Source: Euryarchaeota archaeon UBA23 (GTDB lineage: Archaea; Thermoplasmatota; Poseidoniia; Poseidoniales; Thalassarchaeaceae). Taken from it: a stretch of 64,000 nt of DNA. Both the position numbers and the translations under genes were made by a program. The stretch lies in NCBI GenBank assembly GCA_002498725.1, contig DAIJ01000008.1:12035-76034 (forward strand), written 5' to 3'. Under the pieces are notes generated by a model. The model saw only the letters and a list, made by a program, of their open reading frames with translations, was not told where the DNA came from and did not search any database. This document shows positions 1 to 9,919 of the stretch, piece after piece. Position 1 is the first letter of the stretch. Each line of letters starts with the position of its first letter.

Positions 1-906
1 TGAATCAACTGTCAGATAACTGAGTGTACATACACTTGCTGCCCATATTGTTCCATAGTTGTCAGAGGTAACTGAGATTATTGGCTCTGTAGAATTTCCT
101 GACTTTATTTCCGGTAAAATTGCTGAATCTATCAGACTTCTAGTCAATACGGATCCATTAGCCGTACCAATCAGAAGACGAGAGCCAGACTGATCTATAC
201 CTAGTGAGCGCCCTAATACATTGGATTCAATATCAATTATTGCCTTTGCAGCCCTTGTATCAAGATGTAGAAGATCGTCGTCCAACAAAATATACAATCT
301 TCCATCGAAGGGATTTATTGCACTATCATGAATTATTACATCTTGAGGGGAAAATGAAACTTTAGGATCTGCGGGCCTTAATGCTTCAATTACCATATCT
401 GTAAGAGTTACACCTGCCGGTAATTCCCAACTCGCATCGGAAATAGAATTTGGTCTTAGATATGTATCCAAAGTACCATTCAAAACAGTGGGGGGGTTGT
501 TTTCCATTGTATCCTGCCTACCAAGATCACCATAACCACGCCAGTCCAATATAGGAGTCTGTGTGTTCAATAATGTCAACTGAGGCTCTGTTGCCCAATA
601 ACCTGCAGATCCATTAACCGCGATTTCAAAGGTCAGATTAGAAATTTCGGCTCCTGGAGCGAAATCCAAAATTAAGTCGGCATAAGCATATGTTCCATTT
701 TCTGGATCGGCTCCAGTTGCTACTAAATCGATCCAGCCAGTATCATTTGATCCTGAACCACCCCAAAATGTCTGAGTTGCACGTCTATCTTCCTCAATAC
801 TCGATAATTCGGAGTCAATAGATGCTGTCCAAGGAAGTGTGACCATTAGGATGGTTAACACTAGAGCGGCCCTCTTCGAACCTAACTCGACCCCTCGGAA
901 AGTCAT
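1..906 (-). CDS. Secreted protein of unknown function, N-terminal part (C-terminus outside window)
   Basis: The reading frame is open from position 906 down to the left edge without a stop, about 302 residues. The N-terminus has a basic stretch (residues 4-12) and then a hydrophobic segment rich in A, L, V and I (about 13-28), which looks like a secretion signal. The rest is rich in N, S, T, G and aromatic residues, as in archaeal extracellular beta-rich proteins. Segments such as GRLYILLDDDLLHLD and LLIGTANGSV resemble beta-propeller blades. In-frame ATGs also lie at 936 and 948; I prefer 906 because it puts the signal at the very N-terminus. It is divergent from the malic enzyme gene. The family was not recognised. 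Confidence 0.65.
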   Translation of the reverse strand, partial: MTFRGVELGSKRAALVLTILMVTLPWTASIDSELSSIEEDRRATQTFWGGSGSNDTGWIDLVATGADPENGTYAYADLILDFAPGAEISNLTFEIAVNGSAGYWATEPQLTLLNTQTPILDWRGYGDLGRQDTMENNPPTVLNGTLDTYLRPNSISDASWELPAGVTLTDMVIEALRPADPKVSFSPQDVIIHDSAINPFDGRLYILLDDDLLHLDTRAAKAIIDIESNVLGRSLGIDQSGSRLLIGTANGSVLTRSLIDSAILPEIKSGNSTEPIISVTSDNYGTIWAASVCTLSYLTVDS

Positions 907-971
907 GACAACAAGTGGATCGCAACTCCATCCCATTATGAAAGGCATGGGTTGATGATTTAGTGATGCAT

Positions 972-989
972 CTCCCTCTATAGAGGGAG
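972..989. promoter_or_regulatory. 18-bp perfect palindrome in the divergent region upstream of maeB
   Basis: The sequence CTCCCTCTATAGAGGGAG is a perfect 9+9 inverted repeat. It lies between the divergent starts of the secreted-protein gene (906) and the malic enzyme gene (1094). It could be a dimeric repressor operator, and the central TATA could overlap a core promoter element. Function is inferred from position and symmetry only. Confidence 0.4.
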
Positions 990-1093
990 TAATTAGAGGT
1001 AAAAGCGTGATACTGATGGCTGATAATATTAGGAAAATCTGTAGGATAGCATCAAAGAGGATGGGGTTGCCGGATGTCCTCGGAGGAGAGGCT

Positions 1094-3376
1094 ATGGCTG
1101 ATGACCATCTGCGAAAAGATGCTCTGGATTATCATGCTCAGGATCCTCCCGGAAAGATCCGTGTTGAACCTACAAAACCACATAGTACTGCAAGAGAATT
1201 ATCTCTAGCATACTCTCCCGGAGTTGCCTATCCATGTAAGGAAATTGAAGAACATCCAAATGATGTTTACAAGTATACGTCAAAAGGTAATCTTGTTGCT
1301 GTAATAAGCAATGGTACAGCAGTACTAGGACTTGGTGACATCGGTCCTCTTGCAAGTAAGCCTGTAATGGAAGGAAAAGGGCTACTGTTCAAGGCATTTG
1401 CTGATATTGATGTTTTTGATATTGAAATTGATAGAATTGATGTGGATGAATTTGTTGAAGCCGTCAAGGCTATTTCTCCTACATTTGGTGGAATTAATCT
1501 TGAGGATATTAAGGCACCTGAATGCTTTGAAATTGAAAAACGGTTGGTTGCAGAATTAGATATCCCAGTAATGCATGATGACCAACATGGTACGGCAATA
1601 ATATCAGGGGCTGCATTGTTGAATGGCCTTGAATTGGTAGAGAAGGAAATTGATCAAGTTAAAATTGTGATTTCTGGAGCAGGAGCTAGTGCTATTTCTT
1701 GTGCTAAACATTATCTCAGATTGGGTGTAAAATCAGAAAATATGTTAATGTGTGATTCGAAAGGAATTCTGACTAATGAAAGACTGAAAGCCGGAGAACT
1801 CAACGAATACAAAGCAATATTTGCACAAGATGTGAAAAATGGTGATCTGGCAACTGCAATAAAGGATGCCGATGTTTTCCTAGGACTCAGTAAAGGAGGA
1901 ATTGTTTCTAAAGATATGGTAAAATCGATGGCTGAAAGGCCGATGATTTTTGCATTGGCTAACCCTGATCCGGAGATAATGCCAGAGGATGTTTTGGAAG
2001 TAAGAGATGATGCCATTATAGCAACTGGAAGATCAGATTACCCTAATCAAATAAACAATGTCCTTGGATTCCCATACATATTCAGAGGTGCTCTTGATGT
2101 TAGAGCTACTGAAATTACTGAAAGCATGAAAATGGCGGCTACAAAAGCACTTGCAGAATTAGCAAAAGAACCTGTGCCTGATGATGTTGCTGCTGCATAT
2201 GGGGGAGAGCAAATTCAATTTGGACCAGAATACCTGATCCCAAAACCATTCGATGCTCGGGTACTAATTTGGGAAGCAAGCGCAGTGGCTCAAGCCGCGG
2301 TAAACGAAGGTGTTTCACGCTTATCCACTAATGAATTTGATTACAATGATTACAGAGATAGCCTCGAAGCACGTTTAGGTCTAACAAGATCAATTATGCG
2401 TGATGTGATAAATCGGGCTAAACAAGATCGGAAACGTGTCGTATTCTCAGAGGGAGAAGAGCCCACTATAATCAAAGCCGCATCAGAGTGTATAGCTGAA
2501 GGGATTTGTGACCCGATACTTCTTGGTCATCCAGAAAGAATACAAGCCGTAAAAGAAGAATTGGGGTTATCATTTGAATGCGAGACTATTGATGTAAGAT
2601 ATGATCCTCGTAGGCGTAGCTCTTATGCTGAAGAATTACTAGTCATGAGAGGAAGAAAGGGAGTCACTATGCGAGATGCAATAAATATGCTAAAATCTCC
2701 TAACTATTTTGGCCCTATGATGGTTCATGTAGGCGATGCTGATGGTTATCTTGGAGGTATAGCACACAATTATCCAGATATTGTCAAACCTTGCCTCCAG
2801 ACAATAGGTCCCGACCCTAATTCACACAGAATAGTAGGTCTGTATATGATGACTGTGAATGGACGTTTGATGTTTATAGCGGATGCCACAATCAATATTT
2901 ATCCCGACCCAAGAACATTGGCTGAAATCGCTGTACAGACGGCGAAAGTAGCAAGGAGATTCGGAGTTAAACCCAAAGTAGCAATGTTGTCATTCTCTAA
3001 CTTTGGGACATCTAATGAATTACGAACAGATAGAATAGAGGAGGCGATTGCAATGGCTAGAGAAATAAATCCAGATATTGTTATCGATGGTCCAATGCAG
3101 GCAGATACTGCACTAGTTGACGAAATTCAGGAAGACTATCCATTTATGCAATTCAAAGGGCCTGCGAATGTACTCGTATGTCCAAATCTTGCGTCTGCAA
3201 ATATTGCTTACAAACTTCTACAACGAATTGCTGGTGCTGAAATGACTGGCCCTATTCTTGAAGGATTGGCGAAACCTGCTCACGTTTTACAACGTGGAGA
3301 TTCAGTCAGACAGGTTGTACACATGGCTGCTATAACTGCTGTAGACGCTCAGAGACATGCTCATCAGAGATTGTAA
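1094..3376 (+). CDS. maeB: NADP-dependent malic enzyme with C-terminal phosphotransacetylase-like domain
   Basis: Oxidative decarboxylation of malate to pyruvate and CO2 with reduction of NADP; cytoplasmic. The protein matches long bacterial MaeB closely. The malic domain has LAYSPGVAYPCKEIE, GNLVAVISNGTAVLGLG, TFGGINLEDIKAPECF, MHDDQHGTA (metal site), a GAGASA dinucleotide-binding loop and TGRSDYPNQINNVL. From about residue 430 a phosphate acetyl/butyryltransferase-like domain follows (FSEGEEPTII, GPANVLVCPNL), which is regulatory in known MaeB. I chose ATG 1094 because GGAGGAG lies about 6 nt upstream and the 760-residue product has the family length. The frame is open from 1007, but those 29 extra residues match nothing in MaeB. 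It converges with pckA. Confidence 0.93.
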   Translation: MADDHLRKDALDYHAQDPPGKIRVEPTKPHSTARELSLAYSPGVAYPCKEIEEHPNDVYKYTSKGNLVAVISNGTAVLGLGDIGPLASKPVMEGKGLLFKAFADIDVFDIEIDRIDVDEFVEAVKAISPTFGGINLEDIKAPECFEIEKRLVAELDIPVMHDDQHGTAIISGAALLNGLELVEKEIDQVKIVISGAGASAISCAKHYLRLGVKSENMLMCDSKGILTNERLKAGELNEYKAIFAQDVKNGDLATAIKDADVFLGLSKGGIVSKDMVKSMAERPMIFALANPDPEIMPEDVLEVRDDAIIATGRSDYPNQINNVLGFPYIFRGALDVRATEITESMKMAATKALAELAKEPVPDDVAAAYGGEQIQFGPEYLIPKPFDARVLIWEASAVAQAAVNEGVSRLSTNEFDYNDYRDSLEARLGLTRSIMRDVINRAKQDRKRVVFSEGEEPTIIKAASECIAEGICDPILLGHPERIQAVKEELGLSFECETIDVRYDPRRRSSYAEELLVMRGRKGVTMRDAINMLKSPNYFGPMMVHVGDADGYLGGIAHNYPDIVKPCLQTIGPDPNSHRIVGLYMMTVNGRLMFIADATINIYPDPRTLAEIAVQTAKVARRFGVKPKVAMLSFSNFGTSNELRTDRIEEAIAMAREINPDIVIDGPMQADTALVDEIQEDYPFMQFKGPANVLVCPNLASANIAYKLLQRIAGAEMTGPILEGLAKPAHVLQRGDSVRQVVHMAAITAVDAQRHAHQRL

Positions 3377-3377
3377 T

Positions 3378-5012
3378 TCATTCAATCACTTTTGGTGCGG
3401 CAGCTAAAACTGCATCTGAGCAACCTTCTTCATACTGTTCGAAGTTTTCTATGAACATTTGAGCCAATAAATTCGCCACATTGTCATAGCGAACTGTATC
3501 TGTCCAGGTTTCACGAGGCTGTAATATCTCATTTGGTATACCCTCACATTCAACTGGAACTGTAAAGCCAAATCGTGGGTCTTCTACAAATACCACATCA
3601 TCAAGATCGCCTCTCAGTGCGGCATTAAGAAGAGTTCTTGTCCAACTAATTTTGATTCTACTGGACTCACCATATCCACCCGCAATCCATCCTGTATTGA
3701 TAAGCCAACAATTCGCATTATGTTCACTGATTTTTTTCGACAGAAGATCGGCATAGATACTTGGATGTCTTGGCATGAATGGAGCACCAAAACAAGTAGA
3801 GAATGTTGCCTGAGGTTCAGTAACCCCTATTTCTGTACCTGCAACCTTAGCCGTATAGCCTGACATGAAATGATAAGCAGCCTGTTCTGGATTTAATCTA
3901 GATAGAGGGGGCAATACACCAAATGCATCACAGGTAAGAAATACTACATTCTTAGGATGGCCAGCTGTTGAGTCTTCTGTTCTATTCTCTATTGCTTCAA
4001 TTGGATAAGACCCTCTAGTATTCTGAGTTAAGGTGCCATTATCAAAATCGGGTATTCCTTCTGCGTCTAGAATTACGTTTTCAAGAATTGTTCCTGGCAT
4101 CCTAGTTGTTGCAAATATCTCTGGTTCGTCGTCTTTTGAAAGCCCTATCAACTTAGCATAGCAACCTCCTTCAAAGTTGAATACCCCGTCAAATGACCAG
4201 CCGTGTTCGTCGTCTCCAACCAATGCCCTATTGGGATCAGCAGAAAGAGTTGTCTTACCAGTTCCAGATAAACCAAAGAATAAGGCGGCATCTTGTCCGT
4301 CGGTATTAGCAGAACAATGCATTGGCATTATTCCCTTGGTAGGAAGTATATGATTCATGATTGTAAATATAGCCTTCTTAATTTCTCCAGCATAATGAGT
4401 TCCTCCTATTATTACTAATCCACGATCCAGAGCTAGTATGACAAAAACTTCGGAGTTCACTCCATCTACGTTTGGATTAGCACGCAACTCAGGTGCATGA
4501 AGGATTGTATACTCTGGAATATGATCCACTAGATCCTGAGAGTCACTGCGAACGAACATATTGTGATAGAATGCAGCATGCCAAGCCTTCTCAGTAACTA
4601 GGCGAACTGGCATAGAATAGTTCGGATCTGCACCGCAATGTGCATCTTTAACGAAAATCTCATCTGCATCATTAAGGTGGTTCTGAACTTTCTGTAATAG
4701 TCCTTCAAACACATTTCTACTAGTTGATTTGTTTACTGAACCCCACCATACTTGGTCAGCAAGACCTGGTTCATCGACAATAAATCGATCATTGGGGGAT
4801 CTACCTGTGCGTTCTCCTGTGGTTGCTAGTAATACATTATGAGCTGTAAATTGTGCTTCGCCTCTCTTTACCGCAATATTATGTAATTCATCGGAATTCA
4901 AGTTCCAATGAACTATTCCTGCCGGGTCTAATCCATGAGAAGCGAGAGGGGTAGCGAAAACTGCTGATTCGGACGAGCGGGTGGTGCTCTCCATGATTAT
5001 TGACGCTACCAT
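3378..5012 (-). CDS. pckA: Phosphoenolpyruvate carboxykinase (ATP)
   Basis: Converts oxaloacetate plus ATP to phosphoenolpyruvate, CO2 and ADP, the entry step of gluconeogenesis. Hallmarks are TGERTGRSPNDRF near the N-terminus, the metal-binding HYAGE segment, the kinase-1a P-loop GLSGTGKTTLSADPNR, the kinase-2 segment GDDEHGW, and FLTCDAFGVLPP with RGSYPIE. The length (538-544 residues) fits the ATP-dependent bacterial family. Starts at 5012 and 4994 are both possible; 4994 gives a length closest to bacterial PckA. The gene is convergent with maeB, 1 nt between stops, and divergent from the membrane-protein gene, so C4-to-C3 traffic is encoded as a back-to-back pair. Confidence 0.95.
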   Translation of the reverse strand: MVASIIMESTTRSSESAVFATPLASHGLDPAGIVHWNLNSDELHNIAVKRGEAQFTAHNVLLATTGERTGRSPNDRFIVDEPGLADQVWWGSVNKSTSRNVFEGLLQKVQNHLNDADEIFVKDAHCGADPNYSMPVRLVTEKAWHAAFYHNMFVRSDSQDLVDHIPEYTILHAPELRANPNVDGVNSEVFVILALDRGLVIIGGTHYAGEIKKAIFTIMNHILPTKGIMPMHCSANTDGQDAALFFGLSGTGKTTLSADPNRALVGDDEHGWSFDGVFNFEGGCYAKLIGLSKDDEPEIFATTRMPGTILENVILDAEGIPDFDNGTLTQNTRGSYPIEAIENRTEDSTAGHPKNVVFLTCDAFGVLPPLSRLNPEQAAYHFMSGYTAKVAGTEIGVTEPQATFSTCFGAPFMPRHPSIYADLLSKKISEHNANCWLINTGWIAGGYGESSRIKISWTRTLLNAALRGDLDDVVFVEDPRFGFTVPVECEGIPNEILQPRETWTDTVRYDNVANLLAQMFIENFEQYEEGCSDAVLAAAPKVIE

Positions 5013-5139
5013 TCCCCTTTCAACTATTGTGGAGATAAGGGATCATCGAAGGGATGCGATTATCGGGAGATGCTTGCCCTGTAAGGACGTGGAGAAAGAA
5101 GAGCCAGAGGATCCTGTGATCCGTGCGCGGCGATTTAAG

Positions 5140-8100
5140 ATGGGAGATAATCTAAACCTTGATGATTTAGATTTAGATGATTTTGTAAAATCTTCAATAC
5201 CTTCAGAGAAAGAAAATAAAGATCCTGAAATTGATGAGGCTTTAGGGGATTTATTCGATCCTTTTGCGAGTCCTAAATCAAGTGATCCGGGGACTATAAG
5301 TTTGGATGGAAGTGTACTATCTGCTCCTGAAGGCGACGTGATATCCTCTATGGCTCAGGAAGGTGAACGGAGGGTTAATTGGGCCATGATGGTGGCTATG
5401 ATTTTTGTTTTCAGTGCTCTAAGTTTTGTTGCGGGTACTGCTTTTCCACCAATAATATCGATAATTCTTCTGATTGCTCTTGCTACAATTGGATTTACTT
5501 TTGGAGAACGTTGGGTTCCTAATCAAGAATTACATCTACTCGGAGTGACTTGGGTAATTATTTCAATGAAAGTACTATATGGTTTAGCAGTTGAATTAAA
5601 TCATTGGGAACTTGGTAGTTTTTTGCCTATTTCTGTTGAATTACTGGGTATTGTACTTCTCTTATTAGTTGCACTAAACGTATTCGTTTCATATAGATAT
5701 AATCATGATGCAATTGCTGCTCAAGCCACACTGGTTCTGCTTTCAATAGGATCTACTGCTGGATCAGTAGGAGGGGAAATTGGTGTTGCAATAATGATTC
5801 TAGTTGCAACTTTACTTCTACATGGATTAGCATGGCATAGAAACTCGGGCAATCTTGCAGCACTAGGTATTGCAGCATCTAATCTGTGGATTGGAATGCA
5901 TGCCTTGACAGATGGATTTACAGCGGGTTCTCTCGTAATTGAACCACTAGATACTCCACTCATTCTATTCGTATTACTACTTGTTATAACGGCAATAAAC
6001 GCAGTAATGGCTGCAAAATTTGCACGTGAAGAAAATTGGTTTTCTACTGGTTTTGATGCTGTAGGACTTGGGAAACCTGGACTTTGGGGGGTGTCAATTT
6101 CAATGGGTATGGTTGGCGCCTTACTTACTGTAGCAAGTGGGAGAGAAGACATAGGTTACGCTCTAGGCATGGTAACATTTCTTGGTGCTTCATTTGGTGG
6201 TTCATATCTTGTAGTAAGAGGTGTTGAGGCAAAGCGTGTAATTTTACCTCTTTCAATAGGTGGAGGGGTGCTTACAACAATTCTTTCTCTTGGTTTTTCC
6301 ATGGAGCCAATTTTACAATTTGATTCTTATGAAACATTCACTATACTAGCAAGTATACTTACTGGCTTTGTAATGCTAAGAGATCAACATAGAGTTACTG
6401 ATAGGGTGCTGTGGGTTGGAGCAATTGCAGTTCTAATCCTATTAGTTGTGTTAATACCTGTAGAATCAACTGAGAATGGAGGAGATGGTGGAGTAGTACT
6501 GCTAGTGCTATTATCAATTCTTCACATAGGTACCGCCTCACTAGCGCTTTTGAGAAAAGCACCTTCTCTTGCTGGAGTTACAGTTTTACTACCTTGGACT
6601 TGGATTGTAATTGAAGAACTTATAGAAGAAACAATTCGTACCATTTTGATAGCTAATGACATATTAGATCCTGGTTCAATAATCGAGTTTTCGGCGGAGC
6701 CTCTGGCCGTATATCTTGGTATTTCTGCAATATTGATGATGGTAGTTAATCTAAAAATGGGTGAGAAAGGCATTAACCTTGCATCGGGTTTTCTTGGTAT
6801 AACAGAAATTTCTGCTTCAATAAGAGATTCTGGGGCCCTTCAACTATGGAGTATGGGGTTATGGATCCCATTAGTAACTATACTAGTAATGTCTCAATTG
6901 GGCGGATTTACCGGGCCAACATTGCTCGCATTGACCTCTCTATTATTCGCATTACATATTGTTGTTGAATTCCTAGGACGGAGGGTCGGTAGCCCAGTCA
7001 CGATGCTTGCAACTATGGCTTTATCTGCATCAATATTGAGTTGGAGACATGGATTCAATGAACTATGGATGATTATTACCGCATTTTCAGTATTCTCAGT
7101 TTTAGCTCGAACAGATACAAGCAAAGAAGCAACCTATACCAACGGAATTGCTCTAGTATCTCTGCCGATTTTAGTAAGCATCTCATCAAAACAACCAGTA
7201 ATTATTCTACAAGAGACAGCCTCTGTTCCTAACTTTGACATCTCAATGATTGCGATTATATGTGCTGGCTTGGTTCTTTCAATATACTTGCCAAAAGCAG
7301 AAAAAATGGAAAAGTTATTGAAACCGGCTGCGGCATCTTTGTGGCTACTAATTTTATCAATAGGCCTCTCCTTACAAGAAGAAGCAGTATCGGCAACCTA
7401 TCTTGGAATTGGATTCTTCGTGATATCTTCTATTTGGCTTGTTGCGCGTGGAGAAATACGGGCTGAAATCAAATCAATGACAATACGTGATGCTAGGGTT
7501 GATTTAGCACGTAAATCAAAAACACAAGCAGCAACTCTTGGAACTGGACAGATATCTTCCTATGATACACGAATAGCAGAAATGCAAGCAACACGCAAAA
7601 AGAAAAGAGAACTAAAGGAAACTGAAAATATTGAAGAACTCTACACTACAGATGTAAGCCATAATCCACGTATTGTAACAATGATCTTGATGATAGTTCT
7701 ATTCACTGGAATTGTAAATGGATTCTTGTTTGGGCCTTCACCAGCAGTTATTTTCTTAATTGGCGCATTTTCTATAATTCTCATATCCATAGCAAGACAA
7801 CGCACTAGAAGTATGTCTCTTGAGCTCCCAACTATTTTGGGAATTGAATTACCAATTGCAATCAGTATTGGAGGTATGTTGGGTATTCTTCTTGCAGGGC
7901 ATCTAAATCCAGGATCTAGTAATCGTGAATTATTCGACTTATTGGTAGTGATAATTCTAATATTAATATTCTGCATAATATCAATTTGGAAAAATAAGAA
8001 CTTACTTGATAGAATACCAATTGCATCTGATTGGTTCGTATTACCATTATCTCTAGGCCTTATCATGGGTGCAATAATGGTAGAATCTCTACCTGCTCCA

Positions 8101-8838
8101 TTTACGATAGACCCTCTCGATGGTGAACTATTAGAGTGGAGTATCCCTTTACTAGTACTTGAGAGCATTCTCATACTCTTTGTTGGTATTGACTTGTGGA
8201 TTGGCTCAAAGCGTGATAATGCCGGAAGAGAGACACAGCATAGTAGTTCAGGTAGAGGTTTTCGTGTTCTATCATATGCAATATTATCTTGGGGTCCAGC
8301 AGCAATTACTGCAGTGTTAAATGCTGTTTACCAAGGATACAAGAAAAAACAATCTGAAGCAGTAGGTATTTCAATTTTAGTTGCACCTATTGCTCTAATC
8401 TCTTTATCCAATTTAATACCAGAAATAAGAGATTTTATTCCTGAATTTTGCTACTTACTTGGACTTGTAATGATCATAGTAATTGGCTCTTCAATCCCAT
8501 CAAAAAATGGTCACTGGACAATGATGGCAGTAATTGACTCACACATTCTTATTATTATTGCAATAATCACTATCGGAGAGCCTATGCTGATACCTGTTTC
8601 ATTCTTTGTCTTATCCACAATAATATGGATTGTTGGCATTCTACAGCTTCGGAAAATTTTACGCATTATAGGACTAATAGATCTAATCCTAGGGGCCGGC
8701 CTTACTCTCCTAATATTCGGAAGTTCATCTGACCTAGGAGGTATCGGTCTATTTGCTCTCCTTGCAGTAATTGGTATTGAATTAGCACTTATCACATGGC
8801 TAAGTCAGAGAAATGAAAATGCCTTACTCAAAGATTGA
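5140..8838 (+). CDS. Giant polytopic membrane protein of unknown function (1232 aa)
   Basis: An acidic soluble N-terminus of about 80 residues (NLDDLDLDDFVKS and onward) leads into hydrophobic segments over almost the whole remaining length, probably more than 30 helices. One long charged, soluble stretch at about residues 765-850, rich in K, R and E, divides the protein into two membrane blocks. No transporter signature, P-loop, catalytic motif or cysteine cluster is visible, so no function is assigned. I place the start at ATG 5140, just before the acidic region. The frame is open to 4981, but that would overlap pckA with atypical sequence. An inverted repeat (GGATC, 4-nt loop, GATCC at 5109-5122) lies 17 nt before the start. 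Confidence 0.75.
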   Translation: MGDNLNLDDLDLDDFVKSSIPSEKENKDPEIDEALGDLFDPFASPKSSDPGTISLDGSVLSAPEGDVISSMAQEGERRVNWAMMVAMIFVFSALSFVAGTAFPPIISIILLIALATIGFTFGERWVPNQELHLLGVTWVIISMKVLYGLAVELNHWELGSFLPISVELLGIVLLLLVALNVFVSYRYNHDAIAAQATLVLLSIGSTAGSVGGEIGVAIMILVATLLLHGLAWHRNSGNLAALGIAASNLWIGMHALTDGFTAGSLVIEPLDTPLILFVLLLVITAINAVMAAKFAREENWFSTGFDAVGLGKPGLWGVSISMGMVGALLTVASGREDIGYALGMVTFLGASFGGSYLVVRGVEAKRVILPLSIGGGVLTTILSLGFSMEPILQFDSYETFTILASILTGFVMLRDQHRVTDRVLWVGAIAVLILLVVLIPVESTENGGDGGVVLLVLLSILHIGTASLALLRKAPSLAGVTVLLPWTWIVIEELIEETIRTILIANDILDPGSIIEFSAEPLAVYLGISAILMMVVNLKMGEKGINLASGFLGITEISASIRDSGALQLWSMGLWIPLVTILVMSQLGGFTGPTLLALTSLLFALHIVVEFLGRRVGSPVTMLATMALSASILSWRHGFNELWMIITAFSVFSVLARTDTSKEATYTNGIALVSLPILVSISSKQPVIILQETASVPNFDISMIAIICAGLVLSIYLPKAEKMEKLLKPAAASLWLLILSIGLSLQEEAVSATYLGIGFFVISSIWLVARGEIRAEIKSMTIRDARVDLARKSKTQAATLGTGQISSYDTRIAEMQATRKKKRELKETENIEELYTTDVSHNPRIVTMILMIVLFTGIVNGFLFGPSPAVIFLIGAFSIILISIARQRTRSMSLELPTILGIELPIAISIGGMLGILLAGHLNPGSSNRELFDLLVVIILILIFCIISIWKNKNLLDRIPIASDWFVLPLSLGLIMGAIMVESLPAPFTIDPLDGELLEWSIPLLVLESILILFVGIDLWIGSKRDNAGRETQHSSSGRGFRVLSYAILSWGPAAITAVLNAVYQGYKKKQSEAVGISILVAPIALISLSNLIPEIRDFIPEFCYLLGLVMIIVIGSSIPSKNGHWTMMAVIDSHILIIIAIITIGEPMLIPVSFFVLSTIIWIVGILQLRKILRIIGLIDLILGAGLTLLIFGSSSDLGGIGLFALLAVIGIELALITWLSQRNENALLKD

Positions 8839-8929
8839 ATTTTGGTGCTTTCCCGATCATCCATTTTTATGGTTCGAAAAGAAACACGAAATACCAACCT
8901 TGATGACTGACGGGCGATGGTAGCATATC

Positions 8930-9886
8930 GTGTCAGGCAGTTGGATATCCGATACCCCGGATGAAGTAGAACATCCAACAGTGCCACTAGGGATCAATGA
9001 AATGACAATTCCAAGAGCCGCAATACTACTTTCTTTAGCAACAGCGGCATTACTAATTTTATCGACGATTGTAGTTGGATACAGTGCCTACGTTTTCGCT
9101 ACAAAAAATGCTGAAGCATTTACTCCTACTGACGTTGATTTGATTAAAGACGGAGAAGGAAGATGGTTATGGGAAGTTGATCTTCTATTTGATACATGTA
9201 ATTCTAGACTTGATGATTGGGACTGGCCTGATAGTCTCTCAGAACAAGATGATGAGTTCCTATATCCTGGGGAATTACGTTGTGATTGGGAACATCAAGG
9301 ACAAGGAGATAGAGCTGTTGTTGTTATTTACAATAGAGGTATTCAATCACTTGATTTAGTTCTAGAAATTTCGGGAGGTGGTGTTGTTTTTGAAACCGAA
9401 GGTGATGCTGACCTAACACTCGATACTATTGCAGGAAATGGTACCGCTTTCATAGAACTTGAATTAAGTGATGATGTTACCGAACATGATATTTCAATTA
9501 TAGCAACACACCTACAAGTTATTGAAGCGGAAGTTATTCTTGATGTACATATCTTTGAAGGAGTCAATAATAGAGAAATTCACACTACTGATGGAGATAA
9601 CCTCGAAGTACATTACAAGGTTTGGAATGCCGATACTGATGAACTTCTAGATGAAGGTGATCTTCCTGTCACTGCTGGAGATCAAGACAATTACATAGAG
9701 GGTTTTGGATGGTCTGCAATAGGGCTTGATATAGATGATGATCGTGGTCTTATCCCGGGCATAGATACTGGAACTACCCATACTACTCTTCTTCCACCAC
9801 AGATTGCCTATGGCAATAGTGATGGACATGAATTAGAAGATGCTTGGTTGCGTTTTGAATTAAAGGTCAACAGGGTAACCATCTAA
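8930..9886 (+). CDS. Membrane-anchored extracytoplasmic protein of unknown function
   Basis: 318 residues from a GTG start. A short hydrophilic N-terminus precedes one hydrophobic helix (about residues 29-52, rich in A, L, I and V). An acidic beta-rich domain follows, with four cysteine-containing segments in its first part (DTCNSRLDDWDW, LRCDWEH) and valine/aspartate-rich strands further on. The layout is a type II or signal-anchored surface protein. An ATG at 9002 would start just before the helix and is an alternative. It lies 91 nt after the giant membrane protein on the same strand. The family was not recognised. Confidence 0.65.
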   Translation: MSGSWISDTPDEVEHPTVPLGINEMTIPRAAILLSLATAALLILSTIVVGYSAYVFATKNAEAFTPTDVDLIKDGEGRWLWEVDLLFDTCNSRLDDWDWPDSLSEQDDEFLYPGELRCDWEHQGQGDRAVVVIYNRGIQSLDLVLEISGGGVVFETEGDADLTLDTIAGNGTAFIELELSDDVTEHDISIIATHLQVIEAEVILDVHIFEGVNNREIHTTDGDNLEVHYKVWNADTDELLDEGDLPVTAGDQDNYIEGFGWSAIGLDIDDDRGLIPGIDTGTTHTTLLPPQIAYGNSDGHELEDAWLRFELKVNRVTI

Positions 9887-9919
9887 CTGAAATAAAGACG
9901 AAAAAGACTTGACCTCTAC

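Noticed and set aside
1007..1093. Upstream extension of maeB to the ATG-like start at 1007
   Set aside because: The 29 extra residues match no MaeB N-terminus, and GGAGGAG correctly precedes ATG 1094.
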